Positions 49,063 through 61,796 of a DNA stretch of 64,000 nt are shown here, in pieces (position 1 is the first letter of the stretch; every line of letters starts with the position of its first letter). A model generated the notes under the pieces. It searched no databases. It was given only the letters and a program-made list of their open reading frames with translations, and was not told where the DNA came from. The stretch comes from Dillenia suffruticosa (Eukaryota > Streptophyta > Magnoliopsida > Dilleniales > Dilleniaceae). The stretch lies in the NCBI GenBank assembly GCA_033439265.1, contig JAVTVX010000030.1:5597774-5661773 (forward strand), in the 5' to 3' direction. Made by a program: the position numbers and the translations under genes.

Positions 49063-49843
49063 TGATGTGAACCCGTTGGGTATAAAAACCCTAGAACCCA
49101 CGAACAAGTTAATTTAGCCCAAAAATCGTCCCAACGAATTATTTGAACCGGTGGAATTAAAAACCTCAACCCTTGCCCTAAAGGAGGAAAAACCTACGGT
49201 ATATGACCTTAGACCCGTTTCTCACTAGATCAAGAATCTTGGTATAAAGATGGAATGAATGACGCCACAACCTAGATAGTTCAAATCTAGATTGATAAGT
49301 CAAGAACTAAACAAGACTCATATCTTGAATAAGTTCAAAGTTCTCAAAAGAACAAGACCTGTGTGAAGAATCCTCACAATTTTATTAATTCTCTCCAAAG
49401 TGTTCTTTTACACAATGTATAATGGCCTATTTATAGTCTAAAGGTAAAAATATAATTGGCAACTAAAAATTTAGAAACTCTCTAAACAATAAAGAATTAA
49501 GAAACTAAACATAAGTTACAAAAAAAATAAAAATTAGGAAACTAAATAAATCAAACTATTTTGACCAAGTCTTGCTGCTATTTTTCTTCATTTTCGTCCT
49601 CCCTTGGTTTTGGGTAGTTTTGGGTAGTTTTGGGCCTTTTATTCTTCCAACTGGGTTTGCATGAACATAATTGAGGCCCCTTTTGGTTCTTCATTCATTT
49701 GGGCTCCAATTTCTTATTGTAAAACCCTCTAAATTAAGTTATTCAGTACTTTTTTGGACATTTTAACTCAAACTTTTGTTACTGGCCCAACTGGAACTTG
49801 AGTTGAATGTTGTAAATTTCTTACAGTCTTGATAATCACATCA
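49063..49843 (-). repeat. LTR (left copy) of the short element
   Basis: Ends TGATGTG...CACATCA, a 7-bp inverted pair. Confidence 0.9.
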
Positions 49844-50453
49844 TTCCCCCCTTCTTGACAACGATTTGTCCCCAAATCGTCACCTGTGTGAATATGCATC
49901 CACAACCGCATTTTGCTTGGAAAAAGTCTCGATGAATTCAATCCCTCGAACATGTCTCTTACCATCTTAATGAATCAACAACTCTTTGAATTTAACTTAC
50001 AAATAATTGTCTTGTGAAATTCAAAGAAAGAATAACAAGAAAAATAAAGAAGAAAAATAAGTGAGAAATAAGAAAGTCGCAAATTTGGAAAAATTCCAAA
50101 TTAAGAAAGAAACAAATATGGAATGAATTGAATAAGAAAGGTGAATAAAGAAAGAAAATACGGAAGGTGAACAAATAAGAAATAGTTCATAAAAGGAGAA
50201 CAAATATGGAAGGTTTGAATTTGGGTAAGTGTACAAATAGTGAAATATTTCAAACCCAACCAAAAGGTAATAACACTGCCAAATCACAAAATAGAGAATT
50301 ATCAATTTTGCAAAATTTGAAAACTGCCCATTTTTTTTTTCACGGCCTCTTTTTTTTTTGTAGGTCTTTTTTTTCTCCCCTTTTTTGTGGCCTTTTTTTT
50401 TTTCTTCGAATTATTCTTATTTATTTATTTTTTATTAATTCTCTGATACCAAC

Positions 50454-51203
50454 TGATGCCCTAGAACCCACGAACAAGTTAATTTAGCCCAAAAATCGTC
50501 CCAACGAATTATTTGAACCGGTGGAATTAAAAACCTCAACCCTTGCCCTAAAGGACAAAGAACCTAAGGTATATGACCTTAGACCCGTTTCTCACTAGAT
50601 CAAGAACCTTGGTATAAAGATGGAATGAATGACGCCACAACCTAGATGGTTCAAACCTAGATTGATAAGTCAAGAACTAAACAAGACTCATATCTTGAAT
50701 AAGTTCAAAGTTCTCAAAAGAATAAGATCTGTGTGAAAAATCCTCACAATTTTATTAATTCTCTCCAAAGTGTTCTTTTACACAATGTATAATGGCCTAT
50801 TTATAGTTTAAAGGTAAAAACATAATTGGCAACTAAAAATTTAGAAACTCTCTAAACAATAAAGAATTAGGAAACTAAACATAAATTACAAAAAAAATAA
50901 AAATTAGGAAACTAAATAAATCAAACTACTTTGACCAAGTCTTGCTGCTATTTTTCTTCATTTTCGTCCTCCCTTGGTTTTGGGTAGTTTTGGGCCTTTT
51001 ATTCTTCCAACTGGGTTTGCATGAGCATAATTGAGACCCCTTTTGGTTCTTCATTCATTTGGGCTCCAATTTCTTATTGTAAAATCCTCTAAATTAAGTT
51101 ATTCAGTACTTTTTTGAACATTTTAACTCGAACTTTTGTTTCTGGCCCAACTGGAACTTGAGTTGAATGTTGTAAATTTCTTACAGTCTTGATAATCACA
51201 TCA
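50454..51203 (-). repeat. LTR (right copy) of the short element
   Basis: Matches 49063-49843 but lacks about 21 bp near its outer end. Confidence 0.9.
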
Positions 51204-51208
51204 GCAAG

Positions 51209-51591
51209 GCACAAATAGAATTTTACAAAAGTTTTGCTGAAATCATGTTCAACTACAGAAGCAACTCTTCTTTTCTTTAGAAGTTGAGAATTTATAGACA
51301 AACTTTTCTCAACCGTTGGTAGATTCAAAATTTCAAAACTTCATTTAAGGCCTTCATCTACCTTGGTCAGACGTGAATCAACTTTTGCAAATGTTATGTT
51401 GAGTTATAGCTGAAAGCTATTTTTGTGGTTGAGAAAAATTTAAGGCTCACGGTTGTGTCTATTGAAATAAGAGAGTAAAAAAGATGGTTGAATTAATATG
51501 CTATTGGTTGAATGTCTTAAGGTCATTTGTCAGACTCATTCGACTATTCTGGACATGTCATTCAACTAGAATGGTCATTGATATTCAGGTT
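51209..51591. other. Unassigned sequence with TTCGACT/AGTCGAAT words
   Basis: Non-coding. Ends at the AGGTT target site (51587-51591) of the next element and shares the TCGAAT-type wording of 60345-61434. Confidence 0.4.
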
Positions 51592-52941
51592 TGGTGGGTG
51601 TCAATCCAATAAAAATAAATAATCGACTAAAGGTAAATAACTAAACAACTTGAAATTAAAAGAAGAAAATTCAATGGGAAATCAATTTCTAGCCAAAGGA
51701 ATTATATATATCTTTATTTCATGTAATTAATTATCGATCTATCTAAATATTTTAACAAATATAAATAAATTGGTTATAGTCGCTCAACAAACACTGAACA
51801 ACTAATCACTCTTTACTTTATTGATAACTAAGATAAACTATTTAATTATTTCCCTAATTGAAAGACAATTCTAGAGAAACTTTTAGAATTTAAAGTTTTG
51901 ATAGTATTAAGATCAAGAGAGATACAATTCTAATTAATAAACACACAATAAGATTATTTAAATTAAATTATTCAATTCCATGATATAGATTAAATTACTA
52001 ACAATATTTTATGTTTATGTCATTCACTACTAAATTAAAATAAACAAATAATTATAGATTTGTCATTTTAATTGGTTGCAAATTATACTAGAATTATTAA
52101 ATATTGAACATTATTAAATGAAACCAAGAAAATTATGATTCATGAAGTATATGAATTAAATAAATACTTATAATATGTTGAATTAGTATACTTAATTAGA
52201 TCTCACAATTATTGAAAATCAAGATTTCAATAATCCTTCAACCAGAAAATTAAATTAGAAAGCAAATATGAGAAAGGAAGAACTTAAAAAATAATGAAAT
52301 ATTACAGAAATAAATTGAATGTTGCTGCTGGAAAAAACAATGATAGAATGAACTACAAGGACTTGTGACTGCTACTCCTATTGACCCAAGAATAATGTCC
52401 CTCTAGTCAAGAAATACAATGCCTATATATATCTCCTTGATTGCCGACTGCCTCCTCATATATAGTGGAGTTTCCTAAATATTGATAACTATATATATAT
52501 ATATATATAAAGATAACTCAAAGAAAGTATCCAAATTGATTTAAAAAGGAAAAAAAAGTAAACTTTCTAAAAGATAAAGAGTTTTGAAAGTTGAATTTCT
52601 AAAATTTATCTCTAAATATTAGGAATAAATCAATCATCTTGAAAATCTTCCCTGCTTCCAAACTAGGCTCAAATTAGAAAATATTGTTGACTTGACTTCT
52701 AGAAAATTCTTCAATAGTTTCTATGATTTTCGTGTCCACGTGCTAACGAAAGATTATTACTGTCCATTTTTCGATCCTTGCATAAATGTTCCAATTTAGC
52801 TCCTTTTTCTCTTTTTTCTTTTATGAACCTCATCTATCAATTCTAGAACAATAAATATCACAAAATATAGCTATTAGTGTAATATTTACTCAAAATAAAG
52901 AAAAATCAATTACAATTATTACACTAATTTATGACCTATCA
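51592..52941 (-). repeat. 3' LTR (element sense) of the second gag-only element
   Basis: Shares long stretches with 58942-60339, including CGACTAAAGGTAAATAAC. Contains an AT microsatellite near 52490-52508. Confidence 0.85.
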
Positions 52942-53250
52942 AATTCCTCCACACCTAAACAATACTTGCCCTCAAGCATTTCTTACTCAATTAAATCCAA
53001 AACTACTTTCTAAACCAATCCATTTTTCTTCCAAACCCCTATGCTAACATGTTCCATAAAAATCAAACTAGAAACTTAATCAAAACATGTACTTCATAGT
53101 ATTTTGTACGAGAACAACCATTACATATTCTAACAGTTTCTTATGAAATCAAAACTGCAAAATTCAACAATCCTCTTCAAGGGTTCACTCAAATTCACTC
53201 AGGGGTGTAAAATGTATATATCACTCAAATCAACACATTGGAATATGCAT

Positions 53251-56211
53251 TGTCACGCCCCAAACCGGGGTCATGAATAGCCGCCCGTTGCTCTGGATGC
53301 CGGCTACATTTTTATAAAAAATCGGACAGAATCTCCTCATATTTCGGAGATCTCCCAAGTATAATTTGACATGTATATCAGCATTCATCCTGTAAAATAA
53401 ATAAATGGTCATCCCGGCCTCTCCAAAATCAACCAATGCCATAGCTAACATCAAGAACAACGCAAGGCTATAAAAATTTCCACAAGATCTAGCCACAGAC
53501 CTCTACTGTCATGCACAACTAGAGCATGAGCGGCCGCCATACCGAGCGGACAAAAAATTTTACATAATATATAATAATTTTCCCAAGTGACATTCAAATA
53601 TGTACAATCACCTCAATGCAAATAAATTATGAGAGTTTCACAAATAAATATACAAAAATTATATAGTTATCCCAAAAATAAATAAATGAGTACATTTATC
53701 AAACTAAAATTTCTAATAATCGTAGCGGAAGATATGGTAACATCCATACCCAAACCTGGTACTATCAAGTCCACGTCGCAAGAATACAATCACAACAACA
53801 CTTCCTCAGTCCACGACTAATCCTGTGGGAAAGAAAGTGAGGGGTGAGTATCTATGGGAGGATACTCAGCAAGTGAGGGGATTGATATCGTGCTATCAAT
53901 ATCGATGGTGAACTTGGAGTGTCAAAGCATGTAACAAAATATCGAGTGTGCGAAAATAACTGTTGTTTTAGAATAAAACATATCTCAAGGTACACATCAG
54001 AAAATAACATATGCATCCATCCATGTATCAGTCACATATGTAGAGCCGACCGAACAAACCCCGACAATAGTCTACCTAGACCAAGGACGGGCGTATTGGG
54101 GGTTTTCACTATGCAAATATCAAATAATGGCTCTCTATCCCAATGTTGGCCACAGACTACTCCAACTAACCTGTAAATAATAATAGTGATACATATATAT
54201 AGTCGGCCGTGTATGGTGTCCCGCCCAGTGCTAGACAGAGGTAAACTCATGTCCTTCCTGATGATGGTCAACCTGGGACACCTATACACATGACGATTTG
54301 GCGGATACCTCCGGCCGAAACATATCCGGGCACAAGGGGTGCCTCTACCAAATGTCCTTCGTAGCTACGAAATGCTATAGGAAGCATATCACCATATCAC
54401 CAAGTCGGCCGGGCACGTAACCCCATGCATCACATCATCATGTCAGCCGGGCATATATCTCCATGCATCGTAACATAACTTCGGCCAGGCGTATAGCCCA
54501 AATAGTATATGTAAATTGATTTAAAATTACGTACCAATACAGTAAAATCATTAAAATATGTCAATATGTCAAAAAGGTGGCATAATATCAGTTATAAAAT
54601 TCATGGATGCATAATCTATAAAATCAGCAATTGTGACACTCCAATGGTCACAAAAATATGTCTATCAAAATCCAAAAATTTAGTTTTCACACGTATAGAA
54701 ATCATGTCGTTTGAAAATCGGAAAAACATAATTTGTCAATCAATAGAAGGTGTCAAAGTCCCACTCACAGTTCTAGGGAGGGTGGTCACTCCCTATTTTC
54801 AAAACAAATCCAATCTGACTTCTCGAGTCTCCAAAAAGATCAAGCTAATCAGATCATCATAATTTAACATCAAATTTCAAGTATTATAGGGCTTATCCAT
54901 TTTCTCCAAATTTGTACAAATCTTAACTTTTCAATTTATGAATACACTCTAATGTCATCAGTTGCATTTCATTTATAAACAATTAATGTACTTTTAAACC
55001 AAGTCAAATTCAACTCTAAAACCACTCAAGATCGGAAATTGGCATTAAAATAAATAATTTTCCTATAAGATGAAAAATTTTTGAAAAATCATACACTTTT
55101 CGATTTCCATCCAAATGTTTCAAGTCCTATGTCATTTTCAAGGTATATGAGTCTATTTTCATAATACAGAGATCGTATTTAAATTTCCTATAAGCAGAAC
55201 AATTTATAATGAGGAAGGCTGCATCAACCCTTGCACTCAAATCCCAATTTCTGACTATTTTCATGCATAGGTCAATTTAAACTCCAAGGGAAACTATTCA
55301 AATCAACTTAATTTGATTTTATCATTCTGAACAGTCCTATTTCATATAAATTCGTACACTTAACCTAATGAACCGCATATAATGTCCGAAAATGCATTCA
55401 TTGTGAATCTGGTTTACATTCTAGTATATACAAGACTTCTTATCTTAAATTTATCCTAAATTCGATAACCAAATCGAATGGGTCCGAAATCACTCACCTA
55501 TGTTTTTTCTCGGATTGTAGACTTTTATCCGAATGTCTCCTCGATCACTCCAAAATCTGAAATGCTATCTATCAAGACAAGGTTTATTAGTTAGGTTCAA
55601 ATACGTAGATCGAAAGCAAAACCCTAAGTCAGTTACTTGTGTGGAGGTTCGTGGGCTGTCACGGGCTTACGGGCTGTCGGAGGCCATCGCGGGCTCGTGG
55701 GCTACAGCGGGCTCGTGGGTTCGCGAGTTAGTGGGCCAGTGGGCTTCGGCTAGTAGGCTCGCTGGTCTACGGGCCAATGGCCTAACGGGCAGGCAAGCCT
55801 ACGGGCTGATAGGCCTGCGGGCTGGCGGGCCTGCGGCTGATGGGCCTGCGGGCCGGTAGTGGCTGTGGGCCGGTAGTGGCTGCAGGCCGTAGTGGCTTGC
55901 GGGTTGGTGCACATTCGTGCGCTAGTTCGCGCTCGTGCACTGGCTCGCGTTGGTGCTGAGGTGCGCTCGTGCGCAGGTGCGCCGTGGCGAGCTCGCGTAC
56001 AAAGGCGTTAGGTTGCGCTCGCGGAGGCTCGCGGGAGGAAGGAGCAGCGGCAGTTGCGCGCGGTGGCGTGCGGTATGCCGGGGAGATCGTACGGTGGCGC
56101 GCTGGTGGTAGAGCTCGCGGTGGTGTGTGGCGGAAAGGAGAGAAACCGCAGGAGATTCACGAGAGGGAGAGACTGTGAGAGAGAAACCGAGAGGGAAAGA
56201 AGAAGAAGAAG

Positions 56212-56243
<32 letters not shown>

Positions 56244-56634
56244 GAAGAAGAAAAAGAAGAGGATGATGGTGGTCCATTGGAGGTGGAGCTTGCGGCGAAG
56301 GAGGAGCAGCGCCGCAGTGGGGGGAGAAACGAAGGGTCAGGGAGAGAGAGAGGGAGAGAGAGAGAGAGGGGGGGATTAGGGTTTCCAACCCTAATCCCCA
56401 AATCATGTTTAGGGACACAGCGTTTTGCCCCAAAACCCTGCGTCTCTATTTTTTTTTTACTAAATAAATAATTGTTTACACATTTATGCATATATATTTT
56501 CACACCCATATTTCGTTGGAAATGAGAATTTCATAAAAATAAGGTTTATTTCGATTTGCCATTCAGCAAATTAAAATATAACAAAAATTTAATTTAAATA
56601 CTCCAAAATCAAAAATCAATATAAATAAAATTTT

Positions 56635-56673
<39 letters not shown>

Positions 56674-56717
56674 CAAAACTAGTACTCTTCTACGGACAAC
56701 GCAGTGTCGGTGTTACA
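53251..56717. mobile_element. Solo LTR, 3.47 kb (fossil)
   Basis: Starts TGTCACGCCCC and ends GGTGTTACA, flanked by TGCAT at 53246-53250 and 56718-56722. No internal domain or second copy is present. The layout fits a solo LTR left by recombination between the LTRs of a large gypsy element; long LTRs with TGTCACRCCCC ends are known in Tekay/Del-type chromoviruses, so that is my best guess. Inside are a short repeated TCGGCCGGGC-type motif (54400-54500), a GC-rich GGGCCTGCGGGC-type tract (55640-55900), (GAA)n near 56200-56245, (GA)n near 56340-56370 and (TA)n near 56640-56672. Confidence 0.8.
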
Positions 56718-56722
56718 TGCAT

Positions 56723-57779
56723 TACCGTTTGTTTGCAAATATATCAAATCTCTACCACTTACAAATTTGAATTCCATGCATCAATCTAAAGGTTTTTCAT
56801 TTGATTGTAATGAGGTTATGGTTTAGGGTAGAATAAAAGGGATATTTAAGGGTTAAGACATATAAAAAAAATATAGATATATAATTAACCACATCATTCT
56901 TTCGAATTAAGCACTTTTGCCCCAACAAACAACATAAAAGATAAAATGTCGTTGGCTTCTTGTACTCTTGTCAACTTTTTCTTATCATCCCCATGAAAGT
57001 AAATGAATGAAATTTCAACAATATACAACACATTTTCCTTTCTTCTTCTCCTTTTTTTTTTCTCGTTTTTGACACATTCTCATTATCCCCCCCTTTTTGT
57101 TTCAAATAATCACCCAAAATAGAATAGTTAAGAGAATGAACAAACTTCTTTCTTCCTTGCATGGTCACAAACTTCAATTTCGTATTCTTGAAGGTATGAA
57201 AACCAAATGTTCAATCATCATCTTTTCGGCAAACAAATAACCGAAACCATGCAATTAACTATACATACCTTTGGTACAAGGGTTCGAAATGAAGGCCAAA
57301 ATAAGAGGTTACGTGTTGTGTTAAGGGGGTTATAAAAGAAGGTAAGGGGTTAGGCTCAATTTGGTTAACTTAGGGTTTTAAAATCAAGGTAGGGACTTTT
57401 TTTTTATGAAAGTCAAAAGGGGGTAAAAGTTAGGTGCCTTTTCTATTTCAATACATGAAATTCTAAAATGTGGTCTCAATATGCATAATAGAGCAAATTA
57501 TAGAATGTTCACTCCAAGTGTGATAATCACTCTACAAGAAAGATAATCTCGAGCACAAAGAATGAATTTGTTCATTTGAGTTTCAAAACCTTACTTTTTA
57601 AATAGGGTTTGTGTCAAATCTTGCATATTTATCATTTGAAGAAAATTATTAAAGATAAGAATAGCCATTACAAGCACAAAACCCATTAATACAAGCTATT
57701 TCTCATAAACCTCTAGCCAACCACATAGCACACATCAACTCAGAAAGTTCAATTTATTTTTTCTTTGAAGAAACAAAAG
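56723..57779. other. Non-coding interior of the second gag-only element
   Basis: No gene seen. Corresponds to the region between gag and the terminal polypurine tract in the sister elements. Confidence 0.5.
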
Positions 57780-58660
57780 CTAAACTAATGCAGCAAAGAA
57801 AGCAAAGATAGTGTCAAAAACCAAAACGAAAAAGCAAACACCTAACATCCCCTCACACCTTAAAGAAAACCTCTTGAAAAGTAGGACACATGTTGGTTGG
57901 GTGACCATACTCAAGCAAATTCCGTTTGCCTTCACTTGTTGTACTTGTCCTACAATCAATCTTTCCACAATAGGAGTTAAGGATTCTAATTTATGTTCAA
58001 GGGAAGAAATATTCATCTCATTGAACCTTTTCGGATATTTTGCCTCCCTCCAAATTGCTACACATTTGCTGCCATGTTGGAGATCAAATTTCGTGTCTCC
58101 TCGAGTGTTTTGTTTATTATCGCACCACTACTTACTGCATCAATCATATTTCTTTCCGATGATAAAAGGCCTTCATAAAAATATTGGATGAGCAATTATT
58201 TGAGAATTTGGTGCTGTGGCAACTAGCACAAATTTGCTTGAATCTTTCCCAATATTCATACAAAGTGTCCCCACTGAATTGCCTTATACCACAAATTTCC
58301 TTTTGAATGTTTGCTGCACGAGAAAGTGGGAAAAATTTCTCTAAAAAAACAATATTTTCAAATCATTCCAATTAATAATTGAATCAAAGGGTAAATAAAA
58401 TAACCAATTTTTAACCTTATTTACTAAATAGAATGGAAAAACCCTTAGCTTCATTTGCTCCTCGGTTACACATTGTAGCGTTATTGTGGAGCACACAATA
58501 TGAAACTCCTTAAGATGCTTGTTTGGATCTTCTCCTACAAGTCCATAAAATTTAGGGTAAGTGAATAAGTCTGGATTTCAATTCAAATGGAGTCTCAATT
58601 TCAAAAAGATTAATGCTCAAAGGTTGTTGGTTAACATCGGATGTAGCTAACTCCTATAAT
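57780..58660 (-). pseudogene. gag-like region of the second gag-only element
   Basis: Minus-strand words include EFAATSDVNQ near 58630, NIQKEICGIRQFSGD near 58290 and SSLEHKLESLTPIVERLIVG near 57990, matching the capsid end and the segment before the zinc knuckle of Athila gag. It is broken. Confidence 0.7.
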
Positions 58661-58941
58661 ATTCTTTATGTAGCCATGTTCTCATCTTTAATGTGTTGCT
58701 CCTCGCTATCAATTGTTTGATCCTACAAGTCCTCATCCAAAATGAGTTCAAGCAACGAAGATGTAAGCTATTTTGTCTGCTTGGTCTCTTTCATAAGTCT
58801 CTGATCTGTTTTCTCAATTTTTGGGTCAAACACAAGTTCACCTGTGTGAGAAGAATGAGACATATATAAAAAAAATGTGAAAGTAAAACTTAAAAAAAAT
58901 AAATCACTTAACATCTTTCCCTGACAACATCGCCAAAATTT

Positions 58942-60339
58942 TGATGGGTGTCAATCCAACAAAAATAAATATACCTACTTCACAAAAAATGAGTCTAGGA
59001 TGAGTAGGGTTGTCTCTAGTGAATGGTAGATTTATTTCTTTAAAAAGTAAAAATAAAAATAAAAGTGTGAGGTTTGAGTTTAACTAAACTAATAAATAAA
59101 TTAATCTACCTAAAGAAATAATCGACTAAAGGTAAATAACTAAACAACTCGAAATTAAAAGAAAAAAATTCAATGGGAAATCATTTTTAGCCAAAGGAAT
59201 TATATCAACCTTGATTTCATGTGATTGATCTTTGATTTACCTAAAGATTTCAACAACCATAAATAAATTTGTTATAATCGCTCAACAAATATCAAACAAC
59301 TAATCTCTCCTTATTTTGTCGGTAATTAAGAGAATTTTTTAAATTATTTCTTTAACCGAGAGATAACCCTAAAGAAACTTTTAGCATTTAAAGTTTCGAT
59401 AACATTAAAATCGAGAGTGACTCAATTTTAATTAATAAATGCACAATAGATTTATTTAAATTAGATTATTCAATTCCATGATATAGATTAGATTATTAAT
59501 AAAACCTTATATTTATGTCATTCACCACTAAATTAAAAAAATATTACGGATTTGTCATTTTAATTGGTTATAAATTATTGTAAAACTATTAAATATTGAT
59601 CACTATTCAATAAATTCTAGAAAATCATGATCCATGAAATATAAGAATATAATAAATACTTATGATATGTTGAATTATTATGCTCAATTAGATCTCACAA
59701 TTATTGAAAATTAAGACTTTAATAACCCTTTAACTAAAAAATTAATTTAGAAAGAAAACATAACAAAGGAAGAACTCACAAAATAATGAAATTTTGTTTA
59801 AATAAATTGAATGTTGCTGTTGGAAAAGCAACGATAGAATGAACTACAAGGACTCGTGACTGCTATTCCTATTGACCCAAGAATAATGTCCCTCTAGTCA
59901 AGAAATACAATGCCTTTATATATATCTCCTTGACTCCTAGCTGCCTCCTCATACATAGTGGAGTTTCCTAAATATTGACAACTATATATGTATATAAAGA
60001 TAACTCAAATCTTCTTGAAAATCTTCCATGTTTCCAAATTAGCCTCAAATTTCCTTGAAAATTTCTTGCAAACAAGGAGGAAATATTGCTGACTTGGCCT
60101 CCAAAAAATTATTCAATAGTTCCCATGATCCGAGTGCCCACGTGCTAACAAAAGATCATTGCTGTCTAGTTTTCCATCCCTTGCATAAATGTTCAAATTT
60201 AGCTCATTTTTCTCCCTTTTCTTTTATGGACCTCCTTCATCAATTCTAGGGCAACAAATATCTCAAAATATATAGTATAATATTTACTCAAAATAAAGTA
60301 AAATCATTCACAATTATTACACTAATTTATGTCCTATCA
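58942..60339 (-). repeat. 5' LTR (element sense) of the second gag-only element
   Basis: Counterpart of 51592-52941, about 50 bp longer. Confidence 0.85.
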
Positions 60340-60344
60340 AGGTC

Positions 60345-61434
60345 AGATGAATGTTCCTATACAATTCCACTAGGGTATACAATGTGTTCAAATTGATGGA
60401 ATAGTTAGTTAACTTGGTTGACTGTTTTGGACATTTAGCTCAAGTTGGGTTCAACTAGGTATATCTCTATTCGACTGAGATATGTATTTCTGATTTTGTC
60501 TACATTATCGGTTGAATAGCATTCAAGGTCGATCAAATGTTTTCTGAAAATTTGCCAAAAAATCCATTCAACTGTCTATGTGATTTGGTCAAATGCTATA
60601 GTTCTATTCGACTAAATGGCTGTCTTAGTCGAAGAGTAAATTTTCAAGGTGTAGCAACTATTCAACCTTTACATCATATTGGTCGAATACTATAGTCCTA
60701 TTCAACTGAGTAGCTATCTTAGTCGAATTGTAGATTATCAAGCTATAGCATCTATTTGATTGAATGGTTGTCTTAGTCGAAGTATAAATTTTCAAGGTAT
60801 AGCAACTATTCGATAGTTACATCATATTAATCGAATACTAGATTCTATTCAGCTGAATAGCTGTTTTGGTCGAATTGTAGATTATCAAGCTATAGCATCT
60901 ATTCGACCATTTCATCATATTGGTCGAATACTATAGTTATATTCGACTGGCGGGATATTCCAGTCAAAGCTTTTAAGTACTAATGTTGGTTTTGGTCGAA
61001 TGTTCATAGAGAGCAGTTGAGTTTCAAAATAGGTTTTAAGATTTTGAGTCATTCAAGTTACTTTCTAAGTTATCCTATTAAGTTACGAGACTACTTATGA
61101 GTTAGAATGCAAGTTTGGATTGTGACTTAAGTTAGTCGAATGATTGAGCAAGCCGGTTGGGTGTTTTCTTATGTTTGGATTGGTCGAATGCCTATGTGAT
61201 CATTCAACTATTTAGTACTTATTCTAAATTTCATTGTTTGAGTCAGTCGAATGAGTATTAAAGACTAAGTTCAGTTGACTGATTTCTTTAGCATTCAACC
61301 GGATTACTCTTCATACTTGGTTCTGGTCAAATTTTAAGATTTTTCATTTGATTGTTTTCTATGTTTTCTTAAACAATTGGTTGAATATTGTTTATGTCAG
61401 TCGAATGGTAGCATCAAAACCTGAATATGGCAAC
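60345..61434. repeat. Degenerate minisatellite with TGGTCGAATACTATAG words
   Basis: From about 60580 to 60960 a unit of roughly 100-140 bp recurs about four times. Each has GGTCRAATRCTATAG, a TATTCRACTGA word, GGCTGTCTTAGTCGAA and a TATAGCA word. The rest has scattered GTCGAAT words. Ends at the point where array sequence restarts. Confidence 0.7.
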
Positions 61435-61550
61435 AAGTAGCATTCTTGAAGGGGATAAATATCTTTTTTTTTTTAATTTATTTTGTCATACCTAAATTTT
61501 AGCTAATTCAAACTATGATCAAGTTTTAATGAGAGTATCATAAAAAATTC

Positions 61551-61708
61551 TTTGTGATAGGGCACTAACTCTTTTAACCAAAATCTTGAGTTCGAATTTT
61601 GAAAATAGAAAAATAGATGCCGAGAGAACAAACTCCTAAATTAGGTCCCATAGAACTCAAACCAAATTAGTTGAGTAATCAGAATACAGGATGTCAAGAC
61701 CAAAAAAA
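61551..61708 (+). mobile_element. SINE copy, type C unit
   Basis: tRNA-like head, GAGTTCGAATTTTG B-box region, body and CCAAAAAAAA tail. Confidence 0.75.
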
Positions 61709-61796
61709 AGGCAAAAAGTCCAAATGTAAAAATAATCTTGAGATAAATAATCCAATTACAAATTGTTCTATGATATATATAATCTAATTTCAAAAA

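Larger units (their letters stand above)
49063..51203 (-). mobile_element. Short non-autonomous LTR element (TRIM/LARD-like fossil)
   Basis: Two direct repeats (49063-49843, 781 bp; 50454-51203, 750 bp) start TGATG and end CACATCA. They are flanked by GCAAG at 49058-49062 and 51204-51208. The 610-bp interior has, on the minus strand, an initiator-Met-type primer-binding site (TGGTATCAGAG, about 50442-50452) and a polypurine tract (AAGAAGGGGGGAA, near 49844-49857). Just before that tract a short stretch reads DDLGTNRCQEGGNDVI, like the tail of gypsy polyproteins, the only coding relic. The LTRs are very similar, differing mainly by 31 bp net length (about 21 bp at the outer end), so it is young. 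Confidence 0.9.
51592..60339 (-). mobile_element. Second gag-only Athila/Tat-like LTR element (fossil)
   Basis: Related direct repeats at 51592-52941 and 58942-60339 end TGATAGG and CACCCAYCA on the minus strand. Flanks are AGGTT and AGGTC, a near-perfect target duplication. The primer-binding site next to 58942 (minus strand TTTTGGCGATGTTGTCAGGG) is a diverged tRNA-Asp type. The polypurine tract next to 52941 is GGTGTGGAGGAATT. The interior, after removing the nested solo LTR, is only about 2.5 kb and holds gag-like words but no pol. It is broken, with several breaks. LTR divergence is well above that of the 37207 element, so it is older. Confidence 0.85.

Noticed and set aside
53919-54289. 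Overlapping open frames on both strands within the solo LTR
   Set aside because: Chance frames in a short repeated GC-rich motif area; no family signature.
55533-56509. Open frames in the GC-rich part of the solo LTR (Gly/Arg-rich, Ser-rich, Glu-rich)
   Set aside because: They come from GC-rich and (GAA)n low-complexity DNA read in several frames, with no domain and no splice or start context.
48751-61434. Calling the pieces 48751-49062, 51209-51591 and 60345-61434 a single solo LTR
   Set aside because: They look continuous once the inserted elements are set aside, and the right end reads TGTTGCC on the minus strand. The left end lacks a convincing terminus and I find no clean target duplication.
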